Origin: Undaria pinnatifida | Taxonomy: Eukaryota; Sar; Phaeophyceae; Laminariales; Alariaceae | Direction: 5' to 3' | Length of the DNA stretch: 64,000 bases | NCBI GenBank assembly: GCA_012845835.1 | Contig: JABAKD010000015.1 | Coordinates: 6,911,974-6,975,973 of the forward strand | In this document: piece by piece, positions 41,419-54,034 of the stretch | How the letters are laid out: every line of letters starts with the position of its first letter | How positions within the stretch are numbered: position 1 is the first letter of the stretch | Translations under genes and position numbers: made by a program | The notes under the pieces: generated by a model | Database searches by the model: none | Told to the model about the DNA's origin: nothing | The model's input: the letters and a program-made list of their open reading frames with translations, nothing else

Positions 41419-44400
41419 ATGGCTGAACCGGGGACACCTGCGGGTGGCCGAGTTCAGAGTAATCCGCAGGATGTTGGTGAGAGGATGGTTTCCCTAGAGA
41501 CGCAGTTGTCCCAACTTACGACTCTAGTCACGTCGCTTGTTGATCAACAGAAGGAGCAAGTGGAGTCCTCTGTGTCTGCTGTCGCGCCGGGAGGCGGCGG
41601 AACAGAGTATGCTGGTGGTGCGCATTCTACCGATGATGCTACTGGCAGGACCGCGGGAGGTACGGGCGGCGATGCCCAAGGCCTTGGCGTCTCCAGCATG
41701 GGGGTTGGGAGTAGTAGCCTTGCTGGCTCAGGCTTGAACCCTAATGAATTCGCTGTTAATCGTTCCTCTGCTGGTGCTGCAAGCTTTGGTTCGATTGGGA
41801 TTGGAAGTGGGGCTGTAGGTAGCCAGTCTTTCGTTCCCGGGACTGTAGGTAGGGCTCTCGAAAGCCAGTCCTCTGTTCCTCCCGAACCTACTCCGTCGAG
41901 CAGGTGGTGGGAAAGTGTCGCCAGTGGAAACAATCTGATTCCTGGGGCCGGCATTACTGATACAGGAGAGAAGTTGGGTGGGGGTCCTTTCAAAGTTCCC
42001 AAGGCTCCTGTTTTCGATTGGACAGACGTGTCTTACCTCTCATGGTCGCAGAATTTTCTGCTAAGTGCCCGGCACAACAATCTGTATGAGGCGTTTGTTT
42101 CCGAGACTGAGATTCCGATTGCTGACATTGGTTTCGACTTGACCCCCTGGGTAGAGAAAGGATTCAGTGTGGGTGTGCTGCGTCAGGCTGAGATGGCATG
42201 GTGGTTTCTGTTCGACTGCTTGAAGAAGGATAGTCTGAAAACTATGGTTCGCCACGCTGGTTCTTCCAGCAAGGGTTTTCGAGTGCTGAAAGATCATTTT
42301 CTGCCGTTGAGCCAGAGTCAGATTCGTGTGCAGGAGGAGAAACTCAAATCACTGCGCATGCGTTCGAATGAGAATCCCTCAATCTTCTTTGCATCTGTGA
42401 GAGAGACGCTTGGTGTGCTTCAAATGCTGGAAGTCAAGAAAGATGACAGAGAGGTGTGCAACCTGATGCTCGAGGGGCTGTCGCATGAATATAAGACTCT
42501 GCGTGAAACTCTGGTGGTGTTCTGCCCGAATGACCCGTCGTTCATAGAGACTAAAGTGCGTGAACGGTACCTCGACTTGCAGACTCAAGGTGGTCCGAAG
42601 AAACACAGTGTTGCTCTGATGTCTAGGCCTGAGAAGAAGAGTGCGAAGAAGCAGAACTACAAGTCAAGGTCTAACTCCGAGTCTGATTCATCTAAGAAAA
42701 CGGCGTTTCAAGGGAAGTGTTTCAAGTGTGGGGAGATCGGTCACGTGAAGAAGGACTGTCTGGCTCGTGTGATCGCTCATCCCTCCCAGACCGGATCATC
42801 CAAGGACGCCAAGGATGAAAACGGTGAGATATCTGAGTTGTTAGTGCTTCTGTCCCAAACTGACTCGGGCCTGAGGGATACCTGGAATGATGCCATGGTG
42901 TTTCTGTCCCAATATCTCTCAAACGATTGGAGTGATGACACGTATCTTGCATCGTGGTATGACTCTGTACTGGTGAATTGGGTGAATTCTTATGGTGCTG
43001 ATATTCCAGCGCTGTATAGTGAAGTGGCGGACAGGATAAGGAACTATGTCGGTAGTGATCGTGTTATTCGTGATTCTATTCGTGAATATGCCACTCTCAC
43101 CAAGAGGAGGTGTTTCGAAGATTGGTATGCAGACACAGGTACCGCTTTCCACATGACAGATTCTCTCTCGTGTATGAAGGATGTGAAGCCTTGCCACAAG
43201 AATGTAAAGAGGATTGGTGGCGTGACTTGTGAGGTAGCTCTTTCAGGAACTCTGGAAGTGGTGTTCGTGTCTGCTGACAACGAGTTTTTGGTAGAGTTGA
43301 AGAATGTGCTGTACTGTCCCAAATTGGGGTACAACCTTTTTTCCCCCAGCGCAGAATTTGATGGCGAGTCATGGAATGGTCTTGGTGGTCCTCGTGGTGT
43401 GATGACTGCTTTCCACGAACACGTGACTTTTGAGAATTTCGATGGCATGCTTGTTGCGACTGCGTATCGTGTGGGTGATGACTCTATGGGATCCGTGTTG
43501 GCTGCCCTCACTCCTTCAAACCCCAAGCACGAAACGAGTATGGATGTGAACGACATTCATAACATTTATGCTCACTCACATGAAGGGTTGCTTCGTACTA
43601 CTGCAAAGCGACTGGGTATCAAGATGACTGGTAGCCTAGATGCTTGTACGGGATGTTCGATGTCGAAGGCAAATAGAAAAGGGATTGCTCGTGAAACTAA
43701 ATGTAGATCAGATAAAAAGTTAGGGAGAGTTTATGTTGACCTGGGAGGGAAGAAGGCCGTTGTGTCCATAGGGGGAAAGTATTACCCCATGATTGTGAAG
43801 GATGATTTCACAAGGCGTGCATGGATCTATTTCCTGAGAAGTAAATCAGACGCTGCGAGTGCTTTCCAGAGTTTTCTTGCTAGTGTGCGTGCTGATGGAA
43901 TCCCATCATTGGTTGAGATTGTTAGATCTGACAATGGAGGTGAGTTTTTCGGTGGAGAATTTGCATCTGTGTGCAATGAGCTCTTGATTAAGCAAGAGTT
44001 CACCCCAGCTTACAGTCCTCAATACAACGGTGTTGCAGAGCGTGGCTTGGGATTGATAGAGGAGGCCGCAATGGCGGCTCGTGTTCAGGCGAAAGTTCTT
44101 TTTGGGCATGTACAGTTACCTAAGACTGACAGACTCTGGGCTGAGGCAATGCACTGGGCTTGCGAGGCACTTAACCACACGGCTTGTTCTGCTAACCCCG
44201 ATTCCAAGTCGCCGTATGAAATGTGGTATGGGGAAGCTCGTCCTGCTAAACCTTATCAATTTTTGAAACCGGCGTACTGCAAGTGGCAGCGACCGTCGAA
44301 GCTGTTTCCGAAGGGTGAGAGTTGCTTTTATGTCGGTCCTTCGAGAGACCATCCGCGTGATTGTCATAGAGTACTTACGAGGGTTGGGATTATTCAGGAA

Positions 44401-46653
44401 ACGAGGGATGTAACGTGGGAGGCGTTGCCGTCACAACTCCCTCCACCGCAACCTCCATTGCCGATAGAGATCGCGGAGGAGGGAGGGGAGGAAAGTGACA
44501 ACGATGTAGAAGCCGAGGTATGGCCGCTTGTAGGGAGGGGAGTTGCCCACACACTGTTGCGAAATAACGCGGCAGTGGTCCCCTCTGGTGCAGCAACGAA
44601 CGAGGTAGTGGTCCCCCCTGGTGAAGCAGTCGATGTGGTTGAAAGTGTTGACGCAGAGAGTGTAGGTCGATCGCCGTTTGCCCCCTCTGTGCCATCTTCG
44701 CCCGTTCCCTCTGTGTCGTCTCCAGCACCTGAGTTCACCGATGGTGAGGGGCAGGGAGGGCAAGATGTGGGGGAACTAGAGTCGGTGGGTCCTGAAGAGC
44801 AGGATACAGAGTCTGTAGGGCCGGGAGGGCAGGAGGCAGAGGCAGAGGCATCTCCTCCAGTTGCTCGTCGTCCGCGGCATGTAGCTGAGCTAGCTGATTT
44901 CAACAACCCTGCGCGTGAGAATGATGAAGTAAGAGAAGATAGAACTCGCGCGCAAACCCGTGCAGTTAACCAGCAGAATGTATCTGGCCTTGTGGCCACT
45001 CTAGGGCCCGTCTGCGCAACAGAGATAATATATGTGCTGTTGGCGGAGCAGAGAGCAGGTGACGCAGTGGAATTGCCGAAAGAACTAGTGCAGGACGTAG
45101 AGTCTGAGCCTGATAGCTATCAAGAAGCCCGGCAATCGAAGTACGCCACGATTTGGGATGGAGCTATGTCTGCAGAAGTTGAAGGCTTGATAAGGGCAGG
45201 AACGTTCACGTTAGCGGTAAAGATCCCAATAGGCTGTGACGTGATAGATGCTAGATGGATTTTCAAATGGAAAGCAGACGAAACAGGAAGGATAGTGAAG
45301 GCCAAGGCTAGGCTTGTCGCAAAGGGCTTCAGGCAGAAGTATGGTGTAGACTATCTTTAGACTTTCTCGCCTACTGCAAATCCTGCATCAATTCGATTGT
45401 TGGTAGCATTGGCGCGCAAGTATGATTTGGAATTACTCCACTGGGACATTGAGCAGGCGTTTGTTCAGTCGAAGTTGGATCACGAGGTGTTCATGAAGTT
45501 GCCTTCTGGCTGTGGTTCGATGTCAGGAAAGGTTGTCCGTCTGAACAAGAGTTTGTATGGATTGGAGCAGGCATCTAGAACATTTTACAAGAGGCTAGTA
45601 TCGGATCTAAAGAGGATTGGTTTCGAGCAGTCTCTGTGTGACCCCTGTGTGCTGTGTTTCATGATGGGAGACGAGGTGATAGGGATGGTCGCGATTCACG
45701 TGGATGACATTCTGTATGCAGGAACTAAGAGTCTTGCCAAGGTGGTTGTAGAAGCTCTAGGCGATTCTCTTCCAACGAAGATTTTGGGTGAGGTCAAGTT
45801 CTTTCTTGGTTGCGCATTTATTCGCGACCGCGAGGCTGGCACGATTGAGATTTCTCAGGAGAGTTACATCAGGAGTGTGCTTGAGAGATTCAAAATTTGT
45901 CGCACCAGCCCGATCCCTGCTTCCCCTGCTAACGATAGCAGGTCCGTGATGGAGGATGAGGAGGCAGGAGATGTGCCGTTCCGAGAGGTGGTGGGGTGCC
46001 TGATGTGGGTCGCCAATGGGACAAGGCCCGACATCTCGAATGCTGTGCGGGCGGTGGCGAGGCACTCTCATCAGCCAAAGAAGAGAGACTGGAAGGCAGC
46101 TCAGAAGATTATGAACTATCTTCTGGAAACGGCACATCTAACTCTGAAGTACAAGAGAGACAGTACGGTTGATGACGTAGGCACGTTGGTGTACGTAGAT
46201 GCAGACTTTGCCAGCAAGGCCACTGACCGTAGATCAGTTTCGGGAGCACTAATTAATGTGGCTGCCTGTCTTGTAGCTTGGCTTTCTTGGACGCAGAAAT
46301 GCGTTTCGCAGTCGACTTCTGAGGCAGGGTATCTTGCGATGGGCAATGGTGTGAAGGAGTCTCTGTTTGTGAACGGAATGCTTCAGTTCTTGAGGCCTAG
46401 TGTAGAGCCTCGTAAAATTGACGTCCTTGAGGACAACGAGGGAGCGATTGCGCTTGCAGAGAATCCGCTTAGCTCGAGCAGGAGTAAGCACATTGACGTG
46501 AGGCACCACTTTCTTAGAAATCTGACCGAGGAGGGTGTGATCGAGATCACGCATGTTCCCAGCGAAAAACAACATGCGGACATCCTCACGAAGGCTCTGC
46601 CGAGAAGTATTTTTGAAGTTCACCGTGACTTTGCCTGGGGCTCTAGGAAGTAG
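41419..46653 (+). pseudogene. Copia gag-pol polyprotein with one in-frame stop in RT
   Basis: ATG at 41419 opens the frame. Residue landmarks: Gag zinc knuckle CX2CX4HX4C at 434-447; protease DTG at 572-574 (WYADTGTAFHM); pre-integrase zinc region (HSHEG...CTGC); integrase catalytic D774, D838, E874 (D,D35E spacing); a low-complexity E/P/V-rich linker; RT from about 1270 with the HVDD catalytic pair at 1429-1430; RNase H with YVDADFA and SKHIDVRHHFLRN. A TAG at 45358-45360 (codon 1314) interrupts the start of RT, right after KYGVDYL. The same frame then continues open to TAG at 46651. No other break was found in 1744 codons. Without readthrough this copy makes Gag, protease and integrase but no RT. 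Confidence 0.92.
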
Positions 46654-46724
46654 GAGTCTGAATTATTTTTGTTTGTCATACTGCATATTGTGGGTCTGGT
46701 AGATACAACAGCCCCTAGGGAGGG

Positions 46725-47236
46725 TGTTGGTGATAGCGGCAGTGTGTATCGGCCGAGCTGCTGTAGATCATCTGATTGGATAGTTTGAATATTGAATTGT
46801 CAATTGTAGTAAGTTGATGCTGGATATTCTGGGAATACTCTTTGTGGTACTTCGGTAAGTTGTACACAAGTACGAGCTATACAATGGACAGTAGGTGTGT
46901 GTGTCGGTACATTGGTATGTGGTACATTGGACACTTATCCAGTAGGAAGGTTCAGGCATTGTTGCTGTAGGTCTGACTATCGGGCTATTGTCATGTTAGG
47001 GGTATTGTTTGAGGTACGGGCAACAACTCGAGGGTTTTGTGGCACGTCTGAAAGTACATTAGGCCGTGTTCTGTGTTATGCGTGATCGGGTAGTTGCATA
47101 GCGTGATCCTGAGGGTGGGGTTGTGCGCGCCCACGAGCGCCCCCACCCTGCTCACTCCACCTTGCCTTCCTGTCTCAGAAGGGCAATTGCTCAATAATAC
47201 AACATATTTTCCCCAGAAGCCACGAGTTTACCAACA
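46725..47236 (+). repeat. 3' LTR of the copia element
   Basis: 512 bp, begins TGTTGGTGATAGCGG directly after CCCCTAGGGAGGG and ends CCAACA at 47236. The DNA after it is an R1-like head segment (GTGAGTTCGACAAATTTC). Confidence 0.95.
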
Positions 47237-47812
47237 GTGAGTTCGACAAATTTCAGGTCAATACTCATCTTTGCGAGCTGCGTTGTTGGTGCTGGAAATA
47301 TACTATATGAGTGAGTTTTTATTGGGAGGTGTCCTATAATTTGTCCACTATAATAATGGTAAGTGTTGGTATTTATACTTTAGGCGGGGAACTTTGAGCT
47401 AGGTCAAACATCACATCTATTTTATAAATTCATTACTGTAGTTTCCACTATACTGCTCCATCATATGTATGGTAGGCGGTTTATTTTGTTTTTTCTTCCC
47501 CCGGCTTTAATATTGGGAAGAATACGAATACAGAAAATGTTAGTTATCTATATGTTACTCTTAATACAGCATTCGAGAAGTAAAATCAGCTACTCCCCCC
47601 CCAAAATAAAAAAAAAAACTCTGTGGGACACGAACCCGATTATTTTATAAAAAACATTTCAAGGACGTCAGCCGTGAGTTCGACGAATTTCAGGTCAATA
47701 CTCATCTTTGCAAGCTGCGTTGTTATTATATTATTAAAATACTTCAAGGACGTCAGCCGTGAGTTCGACGAATTTCGGGTCAATACTCATCTTTGTAAGC
47801 TGCGTTAGTTAT
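47237..47812 (+). repeat. Diverged R1 head segments (three)
   Basis: Three copies of a block GTGAGTTCGACGAATTTC-GGTCAATACTCATCTTTG-AAGCTGCG at about 47237-47282, 47670-47725 and 47755-47808; the last two are a tandem pair of about 85 bp that includes ACTTCAAGGACGTCAGCC. They resemble the R1 start. A fragment of the same block in reverse is at about 6627-6650. Between 47300 and 47650 only AT-rich sequence was seen. Confidence 0.65.
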
Positions 47813-49257
47813 TATTTGTACGGCCAGATGTCCATACTTTTTTTTCTTTCATTTCATTTTATTTTTATTTTTATTTTTCGCTTTCTTTATTTTTTTATTT
47901 TCTGTCTATCCTTTCCTTTTATTTTCTTTTATTTCCAATTGGGCTTAGGCGTGGCGGTGGAGTTGGGTCGTACGTGGTGCGATAGGCATGGTCACGTACT
48001 ATTCGCGCGTCGTTTTAGGCAGCAGCGGCGGAGCAGCAATGCTTAATCGGGATGCTCGTGCGCGGAGGCAGGCGCCATCACGAGCCACAGTACGGTGAAG
48101 TCTCGGTTTGCGTGGAGGGAACTGCTCCGGCGGGAGGCTGGATTCGACGACGAAGGAGGAGGTCGACTGGGCGTCGACGGGCGGGGAAGAGACGGGTTGA
48201 ACTTTCCCTGAACGATAGTTTTTGTTTTTCAGATCAGCACCGCAAGCTGCGAGGAACATTTAGTTTTTGGGACGGGGGAGAAGGGGAACCGACTGGAATT
48301 GAGTGTCAACGAGAGCAAGTGCGAAGGAGCGGGCCGAGTGAGCTAAGGCGTTAGGGCGGCCATGGAGAACCACAGCTAGAGGATGGCACACGAAGACCCA
48401 CGCCCCGCTCGCGCACCATCATCACGAGAGCAGCGATCGCCATTTCTGATGTTTATTACGGATAACTCGGGAAGACGGGGCGATCATTGATATGTGCATG
48501 GTGGTTTCTGGTCCGACTGCCTTTTTTTCACTGCATGCCCGCGGATCGTCATTCTGACAGTACTCCAGACAGCAGGAGGCGCGTTCGCATGTGCTCACGA
48601 TTACCGTGCGGTTCGTACGGTGCAGGCAGCTCAACCGCTGTAGTTTGTAGCCGCGAGTTGGATAATTGTGGGAACGGAGGAACATTATGCTGTAGTTGAG
48701 GGGATACCCGCGACCATGTGAGTTCAGTTTGCACATTGGATCATTTCATTTGTGCGCCTTCTTCGTATCGTGCGTTTTAGGCGGGAAAGCGTAGTATTCC
48801 CCGGACAAATTTGGATTTCATTTGGTTTTTCGGATCTTCCTAGGGCTCCAGCACCTTTGCGTGACCATGGCCTTTAGATTTTTGACAAGAGGTAATAATG
48901 TGAGACAACAACAACCATATGCAATTAAAATATTGGATATTATATCGGTCTTGGAGTCGAGCTTGACATCCGAGTGAAGGCTAGAGCCCCCCATCTGCTC
49001 TGGGCGAAGATCGCGTACAAGTAGCTATTAGGAGTTATCAATTGTGGGGCTTCACTGGGGGGGGTATGCACTACACGTCTCGGGGCAAGAAACGCATGGT
49101 GCCTGGTACCCAAGGTGTCAGTTATCGATTGTGGGCCTGCAGTTGAGGGTATGATAAGATTGTCAGAGATGACTTTAGTGACAGTCGACCTCAAGAAAGC
49201 CGTTGTCTTGCTGCATGTGCTAACGAAGAATGTAGGTAAATCAACCGTGGACATGTG
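47812..49257. other. Intergenic, no supported gene
   Basis: T-rich stretch at 47830-47940, then mixed sequence. A 100-codon Arg-rich frame at 48052-48354 has no recognisable domain and no splice context I trust. Confidence 0.35.
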
Positions 49258-49269
49258 TCTTTTTCAGGC

Positions 49270-49475
49270 GTTGTTGTTGTTGTTGTTGCTGTTCTCACAT
49301 TAACTCGCATAATTAAGTCCGGGACAGGCTCTAGTCACTCTGGAGATGAGGAATACCCCAGGGAAAAACACACACAACCCAAGGTGGTACACGCATATAT
49401 CACAGCTGACGCAATTCATGCCTCCACCAGAAACATATAAAAGTGAAATCGGGAGTCAGTCTACGATGTGCCAGG
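49270..49475 (-). mobile_element. R3 retroposon-like repeat, copy 2 (reverse)
   Basis: Reverse complement of 6821-7010, beginning here with the (GTT)n run and ending GGGAGTCAGTCTACGA. Differences from copy 1 are few. Confidence 0.6.
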
Positions 49476-49595
49476 TCCAGGCCGGTGCATACGTCTCACT
49501 ACTCACGCCTGGAGAAACCAAATATTCCGATTGCCACCCAGACTACCACGTATATATTACACGTAGTATCTATCACTACGCATACGCACGACAGA

Positions 49596-49805
49596 CATAA
49601 TAAGTCAATCGAAGAAAAAGAAACAAAGAAAAGAAAAGAAGATAAAGGAAAGGAAAGAAAAGAGAAGAAAAACGAAACAAAACGAAAAAGGCAAGCAAAG
49701 AGAAGAAAAAGACAAGAAAAGCAAGAAAAAACAAGAGAGCAAGGAAAGAAGAAGAGAAAAAAAAGAAAAAAGAAAAAGAAAAAGAAAAAGAAAAGAGAAA
49801 AAAAT
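49596..49805. repeat. Purine-only A-rich tract (GAAAA)n
   Basis: About 200 bp of AAAG/GAAA units with rare C. It follows the R3 copy and precedes the LINE 3' side. Confidence 0.85.
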
Positions 49806-49924
49806 GTCATACTAGCAGACCCTAGGAACTGGCTAAGGATGGCATTGGGCTAACAGAGGGTAACACGTCCATCATCAATGGCACCTGGGAAATAACGCAA
49901 CATGGCCAAGAAGTCAGGGCGGTC

Positions 49925-51243
49925 CTATGCTATCTTGTGACGGCCATTAGAAGGCCCACAACTTTCAATACGATGATGGCCAAACCCAGACTTCAGTCTC
50001 TTGGACATGACGCTCCCCCTTCCGCCCCTCCCCCCTTCCTCCCTTTCCCCCCTCCCCCTCCCCCCCTCCCCCAGTCCCTTCCCCGCCCCCCCCCCTTCCC
50101 CCTCCCCCGGCCGCTTAAAGATGCCAACGGTGGATGGCGCTGCCGCAGCCTTTGCGCGTCGCTCTGCAGCTTTGCGTCTCTCCGTTTCATGCCAATTCCT
50201 CATGAACAACTCGGCTCCCTCCTCTACTCTTCGAAACCATTTGCCAGCCTTCTGAGCAGCCTTTCGCCATCCTTCGAATTTCATTCCACAGACCGACATA
50301 TCCTCCTTCAGATGATCCATCCAGTCTTTCTCTTGCCCCCCTGAGTAGCCCTTACCCCCAACAAACTCCCCAAACATCACCCTCTGTGGCAGACGCTCTC
50401 CCCCCATACGTGCCACGAATCGCGCAAACAAAATCCTCCGTTTGCGCACTATCGCCTCAACGCTCTCGGAATCTGTCTGGGCAAGCGCGTCGGCGTACGA
50501 TAGGGTGTGGTCGTCGCGCTTCAGTTTCCGCCATCCAAGGCATCGGAGGAGCATGGAGCGATGAACCCGTCGTAGCCTGTCATAGTCAGGTTTCTTCGGG
50601 CTCCACGTCATGCAACCGTACAGCAGTGTCTCGACCACCTCAGCTTTCAGCAACCGCACCTTCAACCGTAAACGCACACCCGGGCGATCATAGATTTCCA
50701 TCTTGTACCGCTGGAAACACGCACAGGCCCTCTGAAGACGCCGCGTTATTTCAATGCTAAGGTCTCTGTCTGCGGTGATAGCCCCGCTCAAGTATACAAA
50801 CTGGATTGTTTGTTTGTAAAGCTGGCCGGCTGCATTGATCGTGAAGGACACTTTCCCCCCGCTTTTGGTTTCCAGGCACATTATCTCTGTTTTTGCCTCG
50901 GATACTGTAAGCCCGAACGACGAGCACGCAGTCACGATCGCCGTCATCATCCTCTCCAGCCCTTCTGATGATCGCGATACGATGCACGCATCGTCCGCGT
51001 ACAGCATACCCCACAATCTCTGCACCCCCTCCCCCTCCTTCCCCCTCCGTCCGTCGACTTTGCCTGTGCGTGAAGTGCCCTTCTTCTCGCCTTCCTCCTT
51101 TCGCTGGAGCTGCACCATGTTGTCCGTGACGGCTGCATCAGCGAGGAAGCGTTTCTCGGCCACACGCAGTACCGCCGTGAAAAACATGTTGAACAGCAGT
51201 GGCGCGAGCACCAGCGTATGCCACCCCGGCGCTTCCGTCATGA
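49925..51243 (-). mobile_element. Non-LTR (LINE) retrotransposon 3' fragment with RT
   Basis: A minus-strand frame of 438 residues holds the second half of a LINE reverse transcriptase: VLAPLLFNMFFTAVLRV (after the catalytic A block), YADD at residues 81-84 as the metal-binding pair, GLTVSEAKTEIMC, FVYLSGAI, then the thumb and LLYGCMTWSP and RCLGWRK blocks typical of C-terminal LINE RT regions, and a Gly/Arg-rich tail. The N-terminal RT part and the endonuclease are missing because the element is cut just upstream of LAPLLFN, the usual 5' truncation. The frame is otherwise open. No tail or target duplication was identified with certainty. Confidence 0.85.
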
Positions 51244-51969
51244 AAACGAACTGTTGAGATGTTCCTGATACGATTTTTGCGCGTGTAGTTTTTGTTGTTT
51301 TATGCTTCGAAGTATTAGGTTGGAGTTAGATCGAAGGAGAAGTCGAATGGTACGGTACCATTCGGAGGCTTGGTCACCCGAGACGACTGTAGGCTGTAAT
51401 AATAGCTAGGAACCCGGCTGGTGACCAAGGCTACAGTAGAGGATTCACCTTTGGGGTCATTCGGGTAATTTTTGCCGCGGCTCGGGGCCACGCGCGCGAG
51501 AGACCCTCCTGCTTCTTTGCGGTCTCAAGCTTTCGTGCTGTTTTAATTGTGCGATACGAATCCGCAATGAATGGAAAGGTTAGCTACTCTGCGCCAATCA
51601 AATCGCCTAACGCCTTTTTGTCGGCGAGGTACCAAGCTACTCTTGCCAGTGGCTCACACCCAGCAGTGAAAAAGGGGGTGCCCCGTCTATCGTACACTTG
51701 GTCGGGTATCATTTTTAGGAGACTGAGAGAGAGACGGTATATGTGTTGGCGAGATACATATTAATAGGATATTGCACGGAGCTGCGATGGGTGCATCTGG
51801 CCAAGGGGAGAAACCTCTCTCTCCCGCGACCCATAAAACGATATTGACACCACAGTTCGAAAGATAAACAATGAGCTAACGTAAACGAGCCGTGACGGAC
51901 TAAAGTACGTAGTATGTACAACATGTACCTTCCAGGGGTTATTTTCTAAATCTAACGCATCACGCTCGT
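51244..51969. other. Intergenic between LINE fragment and duplicated alpha-DOX end
   Basis: No gene or repeat recognised; short open frames have no features. Confidence 0.35.
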
Positions 51970-53870
51970 CCGTCCTCTTTGCTTCGCTCGTTCTTCCGTT
52001 TCTTTTTCCAGGAGTTTCTTGCCTTTTTCAGCACTCTCTTTGTCTTTTTTGCAATTTTCGCGTGACCCTCACGTATTTCACGTCCATGTACATTGTGTTC
52101 CAGTCTATGGACCTGACATGTCATTTAATTACTTAGTTATCCAGTTTACGTATGTGGCTACCGCATTTTGATCGTATAGCACGGTTATATAATCCGTTTG
52201 TTTGTCCGAGGGCCGTCGTGATCGGGTTGCCGCTTTTCTCGCGACCCCCCCACCCCTCCTAGTTTTGGTTTGTGTTGTGCTGCTACAGCGATAAGACTTT
52301 CTACATCTTCATCGTCATGGTAATCCCCCGTCTCGAAACGGGCCGATTCTTCATCACGGACTTCATTCCTAAGGTGCAGTGCGGTGCGCGAACTTGCGTT
52401 TGGTGACATATGCGTGTGCACGCCGGCGTACACCGTATCACGTAAGCGGAGAGGACCCCTAGACACCCACCCGCCCGATAGCGACGGCTTCAAAACAATA
52501 TGGACGCAACGTGGGATAGCGGCACGTCATTTTATTTACAATCAACTTACCTTCAAATACGGTTCGAAGAGATTATTTGTAAACGGAACGGCCTGCTGCC
52601 CGGTTTTTTGCTGTTGTCACGTTGTCGCGTTCGCAAAAGGACTAATCCGGGGAGGGCTTCAACCGCGTGCCCAAAACCGAAAGATTTACGAAGATCTCCT
52701 CAGCCCCTTTCCGAGCATCACCAACCAGGTTCCCAAGAGCCAGTCAGCCTTCAAGCTGTGGGGGATGTCGAGTTTAGTGACACCGTTGACGTGGCATTTG
52801 ACCGGCCCGCTGCGCGCGTACGACCGCGAGGTCTAGCGGTCGTGGTAGCTGCAGCGGTGGTAGTGGCGCGGCTGAAGTGGGCGCTATAGTGCGCTCCTCT
52901 CGGAGGCGTTCCTCACTGTCTCCGGCAAGAATGTGATCAGGCGCAACAAACTAACATGGGGTCAGATTGAACATAGGTGACGCGGCGCGGTTCCGAGACG
53001 ACAGCTCCAGCTCGAGCGCTGACCGCAACTTGAAGTTGGAGTGGGAGTTGAACTTATTTAGTGGAATAGGGTCGCAAGGTCGCATTTCACGGGACGGCCG
53101 ACTGTACCAGAAGTATTCCTGACGTCGAGTTCGCGGCTCATCTCAAGGAAAATAGTGAAAGAAAGAGACCCTCAGGCACAGTTGCGGCCGGGTGGGGATT
53201 TTGAATGGGTACACCGAAGTATGTTGATTTCTGGTCCGCCATGTTACGGCACGTGGTAGGTACACGTGCAGACAGGAAGGAGGGTGTCGTACCTAATGAT
53301 GACCATTCGAGACACTAGGTTTGCGTTGCCGGTTGTCGAGTTGGGTGTGAGAGTATCCCTCCACGCTAAACGGGGACATTCTAAACGCGGGGAAGAAGGG
53401 GTGTTTCTACTGGGAGGGGAATAGTCCAATGCATCCAATGTGTGCAGTGGGTACCCCGATTCAAGAACGCCCCGGGACAAGCCGAAACATGCGCTATTAG
53501 CTACAAAGCGCTTTGATCAGTAGTGGGCAATACAGAGCCTTCAAAATGCGGCGGGACATGCCGAGTTGGCCGCTCATAACTCCCGAATGCTCTTATCTAG
53601 GCTGCTCTTAAATCGGTGTACCCACTGCGGCTCACACCGCATGTGCAAATGTTAAAAATCCGTGCGCCGCTTGCATCTCGTGCGGGAAAGGTGTTGGTGA
53701 GCTGCGGTGGAAACAGGCAAAATTGGCCTACTTGTTTCCTGTGCAGGGTCACAGAAGAAGTGTGAGTCCATCGGTTACCTCTCGAAAATGCTCCGAGGTT
53801 TCTGTAGAAACACAATAGTGATTAAGCGATCGATACTGACCGCCGTCCTATCGTGCTTTCGGTACGACTG
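51970..53870 (+). repeat. Segmental duplication, diverged copy
   Basis: Same order and orientation as 34918-36590, with many substitutions and small indels. It lies just downstream of the LINE fragment and upstream of the 240 bp satellite. The two outer limits are approximate, set by where alignment by eye fades. Confidence 0.85.
52290..52800 (+). pseudogene. Duplicated alpha-DOX exons 14-15, decayed
   Basis: Exon 14 copy (about 52291-52374) keeps its acceptor (CTACAG), an open frame (FYIFIVMVIPRLETGRF) and the donor AAG|GTGCAG, but the conserved SRRLE has become IPRLE, losing one Arg. Exon 15 copy (about 52640-52790) has lost its acceptor AG (AAAAGG for ACAGG), carries a one-base frame slip near 52680, and its stop TGA is gone (SSL then read-through). 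The upstream thirteen exons are absent. It cannot give a working enzyme; a short transcript is possible. Confidence 0.85.
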
Positions 53871-54034
53871 ACATCTGAGGCGATTCTTTTTTCAAAGAAA
53901 GCGGGCTGGTGATCACTTACCTACGGTTACATATTAAGCCGACGTGGCCCACACTCGTCTTCCTCTCGCCCCCACTCGTCACCACTAGCTACGGAATGTC
54001 TCCCCCAAATGTAAACGGCGCATGGCTGAATTCG

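Larger units (their letters stand above)
40816..47236 (+). mobile_element. Ty1/copia LTR retrotransposon, nearly intact
   Basis: Two 512 bp LTRs (TGTTGG...CCAACA) enclose a single gag-pol frame with copia order: Gag, protease, integrase, RT, RNase H. The LTRs differ at about ten positions by eye (about 2%), so insertion is fairly recent. The 3' LTR is preceded by a purine stretch (AGGGAGGG) that may be the polypurine tract. The usual initiator-Met primer site (TGGTATCAGAGC type) is not seen after the 5' LTR. Flanking 5-mers TGATG and GTGAG do not match. Confidence 0.95.

Noticed and set aside
48052-48354. 100-codon Arg-rich plus-strand frame
   Set aside because: No domain, no splice or start context, composition typical of a chance frame.
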